NCBI GenBank assembly: GCA_900768135.1
Contig: CAAGBT010000055.1
Span: 62,001 to 126,000, forward strand
Length of the DNA: 64,000 nt
From: an uncultured Oscillospiraceae bacterium
GTDB lineage: Bacteria; Bacillota; Clostridia; Oscillospirales; Oscillospiraceae
Direction: 5' to 3'
The notes beneath the pieces are model-generated. The model worked only from the letters and a program-made list of their open reading frames with translations. It was not told the origin of the DNA and made no database searches. Every line of letters starts with the position of its first letter. Position 1 is the first letter of the stretch. The position numbers and the translations under genes were made by a program. Below are positions 1 through 7,646 of the stretch, piece after piece.

Positions 1-162
1 ATGCCTGCCGCAGCCGCTGCCGCTCCGGCCGCCGCTCCCGCCCCGGCTCCCAAGCCGCAAGGAATGCAGCCTGAGATCGTGGCCGCGATCACCGCAGCTC
101 TCTCCGAGGAGATCGGCATTCCCTCCCGCAGCATGAACATTGTCAACATCAAAAAAATCTAA
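1..162 (+). CDS. Sodium-pump decarboxylase gamma/delta subunit (OadG/MmdD-like), 3' part
   Basis: The frame is open from the window edge to the TAA at 160-162. It encodes an Ala/Pro linker followed by a short conserved tail (GMQPEIVAAITAALSEEIG, ending VNIKKI). OadG/MmdD proteins have an N-terminal membrane helix, a flexible linker and such a helical C-terminus, which docks the carboxyltransferase and biotin subunits. The ATG at base 1 is probably an internal Met, because the membrane helix must lie upstream of the window. The next two genes are the biotin carrier and the beta subunit, the usual order in methylmalonyl-CoA, glutaconyl-CoA and oxaloacetate decarboxylase operons. The carboxyltransferase (alpha) subunit would fix the substrate and is not in the window. 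Confidence 0.72.
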   Translation: MPAAAAAAPAAAPAPAPKPQGMQPEIVAAITAALSEEIGIPSRSMNIVNIKKI

Positions 163-186
163 TTTTATTTTTAGGAGAAAACAACT

Positions 187-603
187 ATGATCAAGCAGTA
201 CAATGTCACCGTTAACGGCACCACCTACGAAGTCACCGTCGAGTCCGCTGCCGGCGGCCGTATGGCTTCCGCTCCCGTCTCCCGCGCTGCTGCGGCTCCC
301 GTTGCCCGCGCTGCCGCTCCCGCTCCCGCTGTTGCTCCCGCGCCTGCCGCTGCTCCCGCTGCCGCTCCCAAGGCTGCCGCTCCCGCCGGCGCCGGCACTG
401 TCACCAGCCCCATGCCCGGCACCATTCTCGATGTCAAGGTCACGGCCGGTCAGGCTGTCAAGGCCAGCGACGTTCTGTTCATCCTCGAGGCCATGAAGAT
501 GGAAAACGAGATCTTTGCCGGCGTGGACGGCGTGGTCTCCTCCGTTGCAGTTGCCAAGGGCGCTGCTGTTAACCCCGGCGATGTGCTGTGCGTCATCGGC
601 TAA
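187..603 (+). CDS. Biotin carrier subunit of Na+-translocating decarboxylase (138 aa)
   Basis: This small protein carries the covalently bound biotin that shuttles CO2 from the carboxyltransferase to the membrane beta subunit. Residues 1-20 form a conserved beta-rich start (MIKQYNVTVNGTTYEV). Residues 25-68 are an Ala/Pro-rich flexible linker. Residues 70-138 are a biotinyl/lipoyl domain with the biotinylation motif EAMKMEN, target lysine K104. TAGGAGAAAACAACT precedes the ATG. The gene lies 24 bases after the gamma/delta end and 46 bases before the beta subunit, so the three are one operon. The biotin ligase BirA encoded at 45.7 kb is the likely modifying enzyme. Propionyl/methylmalonyl-CoA and glutaconyl-CoA systems use the same architecture, so the substrate stays open. 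Confidence 0.92.
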   Translation: MIKQYNVTVNGTTYEVTVESAAGGRMASAPVSRAAAAPVARAAAPAPAVAPAPAAAPAAAPKAAAPAGAGTVTSPMPGTILDVKVTAGQAVKASDVLFILEAMKMENEIFAGVDGVVSSVAVAKGAAVNPGDVLCVIG

Positions 604-649
604 GGTTATCAGCGCTTCCCAACTAACTGTGAAAGGAAAAGAAACATAA

Positions 650-1909
650 ATGCCTGCTATTATTAACTTCCTGCAGCAGACCGGCTTCTATATGTTCGGC
701 CAGGAAGGCAACTGGATGTGCCTCATCATGATCGGCATTTCCTTTATCCTGCTGTATCTGGCCATCGTGAAGGGCTTTGAGCCGCTGCTGCTGCTGCCCA
801 TCGCGTTCGGTATGCTGTGCACCAACCTTCCCGGCGCGGATATGTTCCATGAGATCCTGTTTGCGGGCGGACACGTCCACTGGGAGCTGTTCGGCGGGAA
901 CGCAATCACGCAGGAGCTGCTCGATGAGCTTGCTGCGGCTAAGGTCTCCCAGGCGGTGCTTGCACCCTGGGCTGTGGGCGACGTGGTGACGATCGGCCTG
1001 CTGGACATCCTTTACCTTGGCGTTAAGCTCGGCATCTATCCCTGCCTGATCTTCATGGGCGTTGGCTCCATGACGGACTTCGGCCCGCTGATCGCCAACC
1101 CCAAGTCCCTGCTGCTCGGCGCTGCCGCCCAGCTCGGTATCTTCATGACCTATGTTGGCACGCAGCTCCTGAACTTCACCCCGCAGGAATCCTCGTCCAT
1201 CGGTATCATCGGCGGCGCGGACGGTCCGACGGCGATCTTTGTTACGACCCGTCTTGCTCCGCATCTGCTTGGCCCCATTGCCGTTGCCGCGTATTCCTAC
1301 ATGGCGCTGGTGCCGGTCATCCAGCCGCCCATCATGAAGGCGCTGACCACCAAGGCGGAGCGCCAGATCGTGATGAAGCCGCTGCGTCAAGTCAGCAAGA
1401 AGGAGAAAATTATCTTCCCGATCATGATCACCGTGTTCGTGGCGCTGCTGGTTCCCTCCGCCGCTCCGCTGATCGCCTGCCTGATGCTCGGCAACCTGTT
1501 TAAGGAGTCCGGCGTGGTCGAACGCCTGACCAAGACCGCAGGCAACGAGCTGATGAACATCGTTACGATCTTCCTCGGCTTCACCGTTGGTGCAACGGCG
1601 ACTGCCACCACCTTCCTTTCTCTTCAGACCATCGAGATCATGTGCATGGGCGTTGTCGCATTCGGCTTCGGTACGGCCGGCGGCGTGCTGCTCGCCAAGT
1701 TCATGAACCTCTTCCTGAAGGAAAAGATCAACCCGCTGATCGGTTCCGCCGGCGTTTCCGCCGTTCCTATGGCGGCGCGCGTCTCTCAGGTCGTTGGCCA
1801 GAAGGAGAATCCCGCGAACTTCCTGCTCATGCACGCCATGGGTCCGAACGTTGCCGGTGTTATCGGCTCCGCGATCGCGGCTGGCGTCCTGATGGCGCTC
1901 TTCGGCTAA
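650..1909 (+). CDS. Na+-translocating decarboxylase beta subunit (OadB/MmdB/GcdB family)
   Basis: A 419-residue integral membrane protein. In this family the beta subunit decarboxylates carboxybiotin and couples that step to export of one or two Na+. The family signature GGADGPTAIF is at about residues 188-197, with the conserved Asp at 191. The C-terminal half has the typical VGATATA, GFGTAGG and GSAGVSAVPMAARV stretches. Residues 55-105 add a loop absent from shorter (about 375 aa) homologues. An AAAGGAAAAG site precedes the ATG. A strong terminator follows directly, so this is the last gene of the operon. Oxaloacetate, methylmalonyl-CoA and glutaconyl-CoA specificities cannot be separated from this subunit. 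Confidence 0.93.
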   Translation: MPAIINFLQQTGFYMFGQEGNWMCLIMIGISFILLYLAIVKGFEPLLLLPIAFGMLCTNLPGADMFHEILFAGGHVHWELFGGNAITQELLDELAAAKVSQAVLAPWAVGDVVTIGLLDILYLGVKLGIYPCLIFMGVGSMTDFGPLIANPKSLLLGAAAQLGIFMTYVGTQLLNFTPQESSSIGIIGGADGPTAIFVTTRLAPHLLGPIAVAAYSYMALVPVIQPPIMKALTTKAERQIVMKPLRQVSKKEKIIFPIMITVFVALLVPSAAPLIACLMLGNLFKESGVVERLTKTAGNELMNIVTIFLGFTVGATATATTFLSLQTIEIMCMGVVAFGFGTAGGVLLAKFMNLFLKEKINPLIGSAGVSAVPMAARVSQVVGQKENPANFLLMHAMGPNVAGVIGSAIAAGVLMALFG

Positions 1910-1923
1910 GGCATAAAAATAAA

Positions 1924-1950
1924 AAGAACACCCCGCGGGGTGTTCTTTTT
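1924..1950 (+). terminator. Rho-independent terminator of the decarboxylase operon
   Basis: An 11-bp perfect stem (AAGAACACCCC / GGGGTGTTCTT) around a 2-base centre is followed by a T run. It lies 14 bases after the beta-subunit stop codon. Confidence 0.9.
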
Positions 1951-2072
1951 TGCTGCGCACGGCACGGTCAAGAAGCAGGGAATGCGATGCCGCGAGGGTG
2001 AGAGCATGGACGTTATCCGCTACAGGCACAGTCCTGCCGGTACAGATGCGCTTTTATCAAAAGACATAAAAG

Positions 2073-2105
2073 GAACAGGAATCCCTTCAAAAGGGATTCC
2101 TGTTC
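2073..2105 (-). terminator. Terminator at the end of the opp operon
   Basis: A 15-bp perfect inverted repeat (GAACAGGAATCCCTT arms, 3-base centre) lies just past the stop of the last minus-strand gene at 2119. Read on the minus strand it is followed by a T-rich stretch. From 1951 to 2072 I see no gene. Confidence 0.75.
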
Positions 2106-2118
2106 TTCTGTTATCAGG

Positions 2119-2415
2119 TCACCACAGAGCTTGCATTGCAAGGATCAGCAGCGCGGCGCCGGCAAGAAAAGCGAGGGCGATCAACAGCCCTGCGGTGAGC
2201 GCGCCGCGCACGGCGGCGTTGCGCTCCTCGCGGTTCAGCTCGCCGCCAGTGTCCCATGGGCGGTCGTTTGCCGCAAAAGCAGCAGGCTCCTGAATATCCG
2301 CGCGGTCGCGGCGCTTGCGGATGCGGGGGACGAGAAGAGGCTGCGGGTCGATGCCGCTCATATCCGCTACGGTGCGCCCATCGTCATCCTCGTAAATGCG
2401 ATTGTTCCGCTTCAT
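2119..2415 (-). CDS. Small conserved membrane protein at the end of the opp operon (98 aa)
   Basis: Residues 1-70 are charged and hydrophilic, with the start MKRNNRIYEDDDGRTVADM. Residues 71-96 form one hydrophobic helix at the C-terminus (AGLLIALAFLAGAALLILAM), so the protein is probably tail-anchored with its N-terminus in the cytoplasm. Its ATG overlaps the oppF stop codon (ATGA), which implies translational coupling. From memory, similar short proteins with an EDDDGRT-like start occur next to oppF genes in gut Clostridia, but I know of no assigned function. A role in assembly or regulation of the importer is inference from position only. Confidence 0.7.
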   Translation of the reverse strand: MKRNNRIYEDDDGRTVADMSGIDPQPLLVPRIRKRRDRADIQEPAAFAANDRPWDTGGELNREERNAAVRGALTAGLLIALAFLAGAALLILAMQALW

Positions 2416-3443
2416 TTATCGTAAAGGTGGCAGCAGACAAAGTGTCCCGGCTCGATCTCGCGCTGGACGGGTGCCTCCTCCTTGCAGCAGGCCATGCAGT
2501 TGGCGCAGCGGGTGTGGAACTTGCAGCCCTTGGGCGGGTTGGCGGGCGAGGGAATGGAGCCTTCCAGCACGATGCGGTTCATCTTGACCGTCGGGTCAGG
2601 TACGGGAATGGCGGAGAAGAGCGCCTTCGTGTAGGGGTGGAGCGGATTACGGAAGATGTCCGCTTTCGCGCCGTATTCCACCAGGTTGCCGAGATACATG
2701 ACGCCGACCGTGTCGGAGATATGCTCAACCACGGACAGATCGTGGCTGATGAAGAGATACGTCAGCTTGTACTGATCCTGCAGCTCGTTGAGCAGGTTGA
2801 TGATCTGCGCCTGAATGGACACATCGAGCGCGGAGACCGGCTCGTCGCAGACAATGAACTCGGGATTGAGCGCGAGCGCGCGTGCAATGCAGATACGCTG
2901 GCGCTGGCCGCCGGAGAACTCGTGTGGGTAGCGATCCTTGTGGAAGGGCTGAAGGCCGCAGTTGTCCATGACCTGGTCGATATAGTCGTTGAACTCTTCC
3001 TTGGGAACGAGGTTATGCTCGCGCACGGCTTCTCCGATGATCTCGCCGACCGGCATACGCGGGGAAAGCGAGGAGAACGGATCCTGGAAGATGATCTGCA
3101 TCTTGGTGCGCAGCGCGCGCAGATCCTTATGGGAGAGATCGTAGACCTCCTGCCCGTTGAAAAGGACCTGACCGGCGGTCTTGCTGTCGTACAGGCGGAG
3201 GATGGTGCGGCCGGTCGTCGTCTTGCCGCAGCCGGACTCGCCAACGAGACCCATGGTCGTGCCGCGCTTGAGGTTGAACGTGACGCCGTCCACCGCCTTG
3301 ACATGGCCAACGGTGTGAGCGATTATGCCGCTCTTGATGGGGAAATACTTCTTCAGGTGGTTGACCTGAAGGATATACTGCGGGTCATACTCCACGGGGG
3401 TAAAATTGGGATCCTCAAACGGATTGACTTTATGATCTGCCAT
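2412..3443 (-). CDS. oppF: Oligopeptide ABC importer ATPase OppF-type
   Basis: A 343-residue ATP-binding subunit of a peptide importer. It has Walker A GESGCGKTT at about residues 69-77, the signature SGGQRQR at about 157-163, and Walker B with FIVCDEP. The C-terminal OppD/F extension is Cys-rich (GCKFHTRCANCMACC, then CCH); in related DppD-type ATPases such cysteines can bind an iron-sulfur cluster. It sits 3 bases after oppD and overlaps the small membrane protein gene. OppF pairs with OppD as a heterodimer on the cytoplasmic face of the OppB/OppC channel. Dipeptide or nickel import is a less likely alternative given the partner genes. Confidence 0.93.
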   Translation of the reverse strand: MADHKVNPFEDPNFTPVEYDPQYILQVNHLKKYFPIKSGIIAHTVGHVKAVDGVTFNLKRGTTMGLVGESGCGKTTTGRTILRLYDSKTAGQVLFNGQEVYDLSHKDLRALRTKMQIIFQDPFSSLSPRMPVGEIIGEAVREHNLVPKEEFNDYIDQVMDNCGLQPFHKDRYPHEFSGGQRQRICIARALALNPEFIVCDEPVSALDVSIQAQIINLLNELQDQYKLTYLFISHDLSVVEHISDTVGVMYLGNLVEYGAKADIFRNPLHPYTKALFSAIPVPDPTVKMNRIVLEGSIPSPANPPKGCKFHTRCANCMACCKEEAPVQREIEPGHFVCCHLYDK

Positions 3444-3446
3444 GGA

Positions 3447-4601
3447 TTATTCCCCCTCCTTGTTCCGGTTTTCCGCGTAGTAGCGGTAGCAGCTGACCTT
3501 ATGCGTGGGGGAGAGGGAGATCTCGTGCGGATACTCGCCCTCGCAGCCGTTCACGCACATTTCGCAGCGATCCTTAAAGTAACAGTAATCCGGCATATTG
3601 ATGGGGTTGGGAACCTTGCCGGGGATGGAGTAGAGCTTATCGACCTGCTTGCCGACGACCGGCTTGGAGGCCATCAGACCGATGGTGTAGGGGTGGGCGG
3701 GATGCGCAAAAATCTCTTCCGCAGTCCCCTGCTCAACAATGCGGCCGGCGTACATGACGACCACATAATCCGCCATTTCGGCGATAACGCCGAGGTCGTG
3801 CGTGATGAACATGATGGAGGAGTTGATGCGATCCTTCAGGTTGCGCAGCAGGTCGAGGATCTGCGCCTGAATGGTCACATCCAGCGCGGTGGTAGGCTCA
3901 TCGGCAATGATGAGCTTGGGGCTGCACGCAAGCGCCATGGCGATCATGACGCGCTGGCGCATACCGCCGGAAAGCTCGTGCGGATACATCCTGTAAACGC
4001 CCTCGCTGTTGGCGATGCCGACCATCTCCAGCAGCTTGATGGTGCGCTCCCGGATCTGCTGCTCGTCGTGGCCCTCCTCGTTGTGCAGGGCGATGACCTC
4101 ATCGACCTGATCGCCGATACGGAAGACCGGATTCAGCGCGGTCATCGGCTCCTGGAAGATCATGGAGATCATGTTGCCGCGCAGGTGCTGCATGACAACG
4201 TCGGGCGCCTTGGTCACATCGTAGGCCTTGTCGCCGAGGTTCAGGCGGATCTCGCCCTCCACGACCTGGCCCTGCGGGCGCTGCAGCAGCTGCATGATCG
4301 AGAGGCTGGTGACCGACTTGCCGCAGCCCGATTCGCCCACCACGCCGACCGTCTTGCCGACCGGAACGCTGAACGTGATACCGTCAACAGAGTGGACCGT
4401 GCCGACATCGGTGAAGAAGTAGGTATGCAGATTTTCAATTTCGAGAACGTTCGAAGCGTCCTTCATGGTGGTAAGGTACTCGCTCTCGGGAACATTCTTG
4501 CGCTTGTGCTGCTTTTCCAGCCGGTTGGTGATCTTGCGGTTTTCTCTGGAAATGCGGCGGGATTCCTTTGCGGACAAATAGCCGTCGTTTTTCTTAGCCA
4601 T
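3447..4601 (-). CDS. oppD: Oligopeptide ABC importer ATPase OppD-type
   Basis: A 384-residue ATP-binding subunit. Walker A is GESGCGKSVTS at about residues 93-103, the signature is LSGGMRQRV, and Walker B is LIIADEPTTALD. The C-terminal extension has the OppD cysteine pattern CYFKDRCEMCVNGC. An extra basic N-terminal tail of about 50 residues precedes the domain. GGAGGGCATTTGA lies before the ATG. It follows oppC by 17 bases and precedes oppF by 3. With OppF it powers peptide uptake through OppB/OppC. Confidence 0.93.
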   Translation of the reverse strand: MAKKNDGYLSAKESRRISRENRKITNRLEKQHKRKNVPESEYLTTMKDASNVLEIENLHTYFFTDVGTVHSVDGITFSVPVGKTVGVVGESGCGKSVTSLSIMQLLQRPQGQVVEGEIRLNLGDKAYDVTKAPDVVMQHLRGNMISMIFQEPMTALNPVFRIGDQVDEVIALHNEEGHDEQQIRERTIKLLEMVGIANSEGVYRMYPHELSGGMRQRVMIAMALACSPKLIIADEPTTALDVTIQAQILDLLRNLKDRINSSIMFITHDLGVIAEMADYVVVMYAGRIVEQGTAEEIFAHPAHPYTIGLMASKPVVGKQVDKLYSIPGKVPNPINMPDYCYFKDRCEMCVNGCEGEYPHEISLSPTHKVSCYRYYAENRNKEGE

Positions 4602-4618
4602 TCAAATGCCCTCCTTCC

Positions 4619-6451
4619 TTAGCGCTTCATCTTCGGGTCGAACGCATCGCGCAGACCGTCGCCAACGAGGTTGAAGGCGAGAACGGTGAGCAGGAGCAGA
4701 AGGCCCGCGGGGATCCAGATGAACCAGTAGGTCGTAAGAACGTGGGTGTCCTTAACGTCGTTGATAATGTTGCCCCAGGAGGCGAACGGGAACTTGACGC
4801 CAAGACCGAGGAAGCTGAGCGTCGCCTCCATGATGATGACGGAGCCGAGACCCATCGTGCAGTTGACGATCAGCTGCGGGATGACATTGGGGATGAGGTG
4901 CTTGAAGATACGGCTGCGGATGCTGATGCCGCAGGCCTCGGTGGCGGTCATGAATTCCTGCTCGCGCAGCGAGAGGATCTGGCCGCGGACCAGACGGGCG
5001 ATGCCTGCCCAGCCGAGGATGCCGAGGATCAGCATTAGGTAGATCAATCGTTTTCCGGGTTCCACGCGCTGCTGGTCCATGGCTGCGCCGAGGATCAGGA
5101 TGATGGGCATGGAGGGGATGCAGTAGAAGATATCAACAAGACGCATGATGAGATCATCGATCCAGCCGCCGAAGTAACCGGCGATACCGCCCATGATAAC
5201 GCCGAGAACCGTCTCGATGATGATGACGATGAAGCCGATCATCAGGGACACGCGGCCGCCGTACATCAGACGGGTGAGCATATCCATGCCGTAACGGTCT
5301 GTGCCGAGCCAGTGCTTGGCGCTGGGGAAGGTATAGGAATCGTACTGGTGGGAGGACTGCTGCTGGCGAATGATCCAGTTGGCGTGGTTCTGGCTGCGCT
5401 CGATGGTGTATTCGGCGGTGGCGCTGGAGGAGGTGTTCTCCTCGGCAAGACCGTCGTCCGCAGAAACGATCCCGCCCTCTTCACCGGAAGTATCCGCCGC
5501 AGGCTCGTCATCAAGGATGAGGGACTCGTCGGTGTAGACGAACTTCGTCTCGCCGGCAGCGATCGTGTCGATCAGCTTTTCCTTAAAATTGCGGGAGAGG
5601 AAAATGTCGGGCATGATCGCCTGCACGATGTAGCGGCTGATGTAGGCCACCTCGGCGCCGTCGGCCTGGCGGACATAACCGTCCTCGTCGATGGTGTAGT
5701 CGGCGCCGTTGAAGGAGAAGACCTTCTCCACAGGCTGGGCTGTCTCGTCCGCTGCGGGTTCAGTCTCAGCGTCGGGCGCGGGGGGATCGGCGATAAAATC
5801 CTCCATCTCCACCTGCGCAGCGTGAGCCTTCAGCGCGGCAAAGACAAAGTCGAAGTCGAGCTTCTGTCCCTCGACAGAGGAGTTGACGACATCCTTGTAG
5901 GCAATGCCGACCATTGCGCCGCCGCAGAAGGCAGAATAGAAATCCTCGCCCTCCTGTGCAACGGTATAGTTGTTGCCGCCGTAAGAGAAGGATGCTTCCC
6001 CCTTCTGAATGGCAAGGACCATTTTCGCCTGCGCGGGAGAACCGAACAGGGCGGAATCCTTGGCCATATAGCGGAAATCGGTGTTCTCGGTAACAACGGC
6101 AAACTCTTTGTTGATCAGCTTGTCGTGGTAGAAGAACTCATCCTCGCCATAGGGCGAGACAAGGCCGCCGATGAACGAGAAGACGAACATGAAGATAAGG
6201 ATGCTCAGACCCACGACTGCAAGGCGGTTGCGGAAAAAGCGCTTGGCAACAAGCGCGCCCGGAGAAAGGACCTTAACGCGGCGGTCGTCGTTGAGGGAGT
6301 AATGCTCCTCGCCGCCGGAGGGGGCGTTATCCTGCTTAGCGTACTTGTCCTGATTGTCGTTTGTTGCGCGCTTGGCGGCGTTTTCCGCCATACCGGCAGC
6401 GTGGAACGGCTTGATGTTATCCTGGTTTTTATCGTAATCAAAAACGCTCAT
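4619..6451 (-). CDS. oppC: Oligopeptide ABC permease OppC-type with a large extracytoplasmic insertion (610 aa)
   Basis: The normal OppC parts are all present: a cytoplasmic N-terminus with the conserved LSPGALVAKRFFRNRLA, TM1 at about 77-99, the post-TM1 motif HWLGTDRYGMDMLTRL (380-395), TM2 onward from about 400, and the EAA loop (about 505-528). Between TM1 and that motif lies about 270 extra residues (103-375), which should be outside the membrane. The insert contains repeated motifs (GEASFSYGGNNYTV near 151, EKVFSFNGADYTI near 242, GETKFVYTDESLIL near 300) joined by acidic Pro/Ala/Glu linkers. Typical OppC proteins have about 300 residues. The frame is continuous, so this is not a sequencing break. 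The gene lies between oppB and oppD. Confidence 0.92.
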   Translation of the reverse strand: MSVFDYDKNQDNIKPFHAAGMAENAAKRATNDNQDKYAKQDNAPSGGEEHYSLNDDRRVKVLSPGALVAKRFFRNRLAVVGLSILIFMFVFSFIGGLVSPYGEDEFFYHDKLINKEFAVVTENTDFRYMAKDSALFGSPAQAKMVLAIQKGEASFSYGGNNYTVAQEGEDFYSAFCGGAMVGIAYKDVVNSSVEGQKLDFDFVFAALKAHAAQVEMEDFIADPPAPDAETEPAADETAQPVEKVFSFNGADYTIDEDGYVRQADGAEVAYISRYIVQAIMPDIFLSRNFKEKLIDTIAAGETKFVYTDESLILDDEPAADTSGEEGGIVSADDGLAEENTSSSATAEYTIERSQNHANWIIRQQQSSHQYDSYTFPSAKHWLGTDRYGMDMLTRLMYGGRVSLMIGFIVIIIETVLGVIMGGIAGYFGGWIDDLIMRLVDIFYCIPSMPIILILGAAMDQQRVEPGKRLIYLMLILGILGWAGIARLVRGQILSLREQEFMTATEACGISIRSRIFKHLIPNVIPQLIVNCTMGLGSVIIMEATLSFLGLGVKFPFASWGNIINDVKDTHVLTTYWFIWIPAGLLLLLTVLAFNLVGDGLRDAFDPKMKR

Positions 6452-6467
6452 GATCTTTCCCCCTTTC

Positions 6468-7454
6468 TTAAGCGATGCGCACGCGCGGATCGACCACGGC
6501 GTACAGAATGTCGGAGATGAGGTTGCCGAGCAGCGTCAGCACCGACAGGAAGACCAGATAGAACATGGAGAACGGGATATCGCCGCCGACCATCGCCTGA
6601 TAGGAGATGTAGCCGATGCCGGGAATGGCGAAGAGCGTTTCGGTGATGAGCGCGCCGGAGAACAGGCCCGGCAGGCTGCCGCCGATGATGGTGACGAGCG
6701 GAATGAGGGTGTTGCGGAAGGCATGGTGATAGATGACCTTTTTCTCGGAGAGACCCTTGGCGCGGGCGGTGCGGATATAGTCCGCATTCAGCACCTCGAG
6801 CATATTGGTGCGCGTGTAGCGCATGAGAGAACCCGTGCTGATGACGACCAGCGTGATGATGGGCAGCACAAGATGGTTCGCCTTATCCAGAAACTGCCCC
6901 CACGCATCGAGCTGGTTATAGTTGCGCCCGACAAGACCGAACAGGTCGAACCAGCCGAGCTTGACAGAGAAAACGAGCTTCAGCAGCGACGCGAAGAAGA
7001 ACGTGGGGAGAGAAATACCGGCAAGTGCAATGACGGAAATGGTATAGTCAGTCTTGCTGTACTGCTTCGTGGCGGCGATGACGCCGAGAGGAATGGCGAT
7101 AAGGATCTCAAAAATGAATGCGATGCCGCCCATGACAAAGGACAGCCAAACGCAGTCGTTGAACTTTTCGAGAACGGGAACAGTGTAGAGCCAGCTGTCG
7201 CCAAACTCGCCGCGCAGAGCGGTGCCGAGCCAGGCGAAGTACCCGGGGATGATGTTCTTGTCCATGTTGTACATGGCCTTGAGCTGCGCCATCCACTCGT
7301 CGAAGCCCTTCGAGCCCGGCTGCATGGACTTCTGGCGCGCCATGTTCTCGATGAACGATGTGGGCAGACAGCGCATCAGCGCATAAATGATGAAGCCCAC
7401 AAAGAACAGGATCACAATGGAGATCAGGATTCTTTTCACTATGTATTTTCGCAA
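6468..7454 (-). CDS. oppB: Oligopeptide ABC permease OppB-type
   Basis: A permease of the BPD_transp_1 family with the classic N-terminus RKYIVKRILISIVILFFVGF and about six membrane helices. The EAA region is near the C-terminal third (RAKGLSEKKVIYHHAFRNTL). I chose a TTG start at 7454-7452, since GGAGG lies 8 bases upstream and the protein then begins as the family does. An upstream ATG at 7502 in the same frame would add 16 unconserved residues and has no clear ribosome site. The gene is separated from oppA by about 190 bases that hold a strong hairpin. It forms the translocation channel with OppC. Confidence 0.9.
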   Translation of the reverse strand: MRKYIVKRILISIVILFFVGFIIYALMRCLPTSFIENMARQKSMQPGSKGFDEWMAQLKAMYNMDKNIIPGYFAWLGTALRGEFGDSWLYTVPVLEKFNDCVWLSFVMGGIAFIFEILIAIPLGVIAATKQYSKTDYTISVIALAGISLPTFFFASLLKLVFSVKLGWFDLFGLVGRNYNQLDAWGQFLDKANHLVLPIITLVVISTGSLMRYTRTNMLEVLNADYIRTARAKGLSEKKVIYHHAFRNTLIPLVTIIGGSLPGLFSGALITETLFAIPGIGYISYQAMVGGDIPFSMFYLVFLSVLTLLGNLISDILYAVVDPRVRIA

Positions 7455-7567
7455 ACAAATTACCTCCGTTCTGATGTGCGGCGCTCTTTCACTATCTCTC
7501 AAAGGGAAGACAGCTGCACACCAAGCAGCGCTCCGCGCGCGGCGAAGCGTTCCTTGCCGTGCAGTCT

Positions 7568-7601
7568 GCAGCCCGACGGCCGGTAAAGACCGCCGGGCTG
7601 C
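7568..7601 (-). terminator. Intra-operon hairpin between oppA and oppB
   Basis: The arms GCAGCCCGGCGG and CCGTCGGGCTGC (minus strand) pair with a single mismatch, 12 bp long. No long T run follows, so it may attenuate or stabilise the abundant oppA message rather than fully terminate it. Hairpins at this position are common where the binding protein is made in excess over its permease. Confidence 0.6.
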
Positions 7602-7646
7602 TGTAAAGACTTATGTCCGGACTATTTGTCCGTAGGGGGGATGCAA

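Noticed and set aside
2256..4622. A 788-codon open frame on the plus strand opposite oppF and oppD
   Set aside because: It is antisense to two clear ATPases, has no family motif and repeats shadow composition (His/Arg/Asp-rich). High GC makes such frames common.
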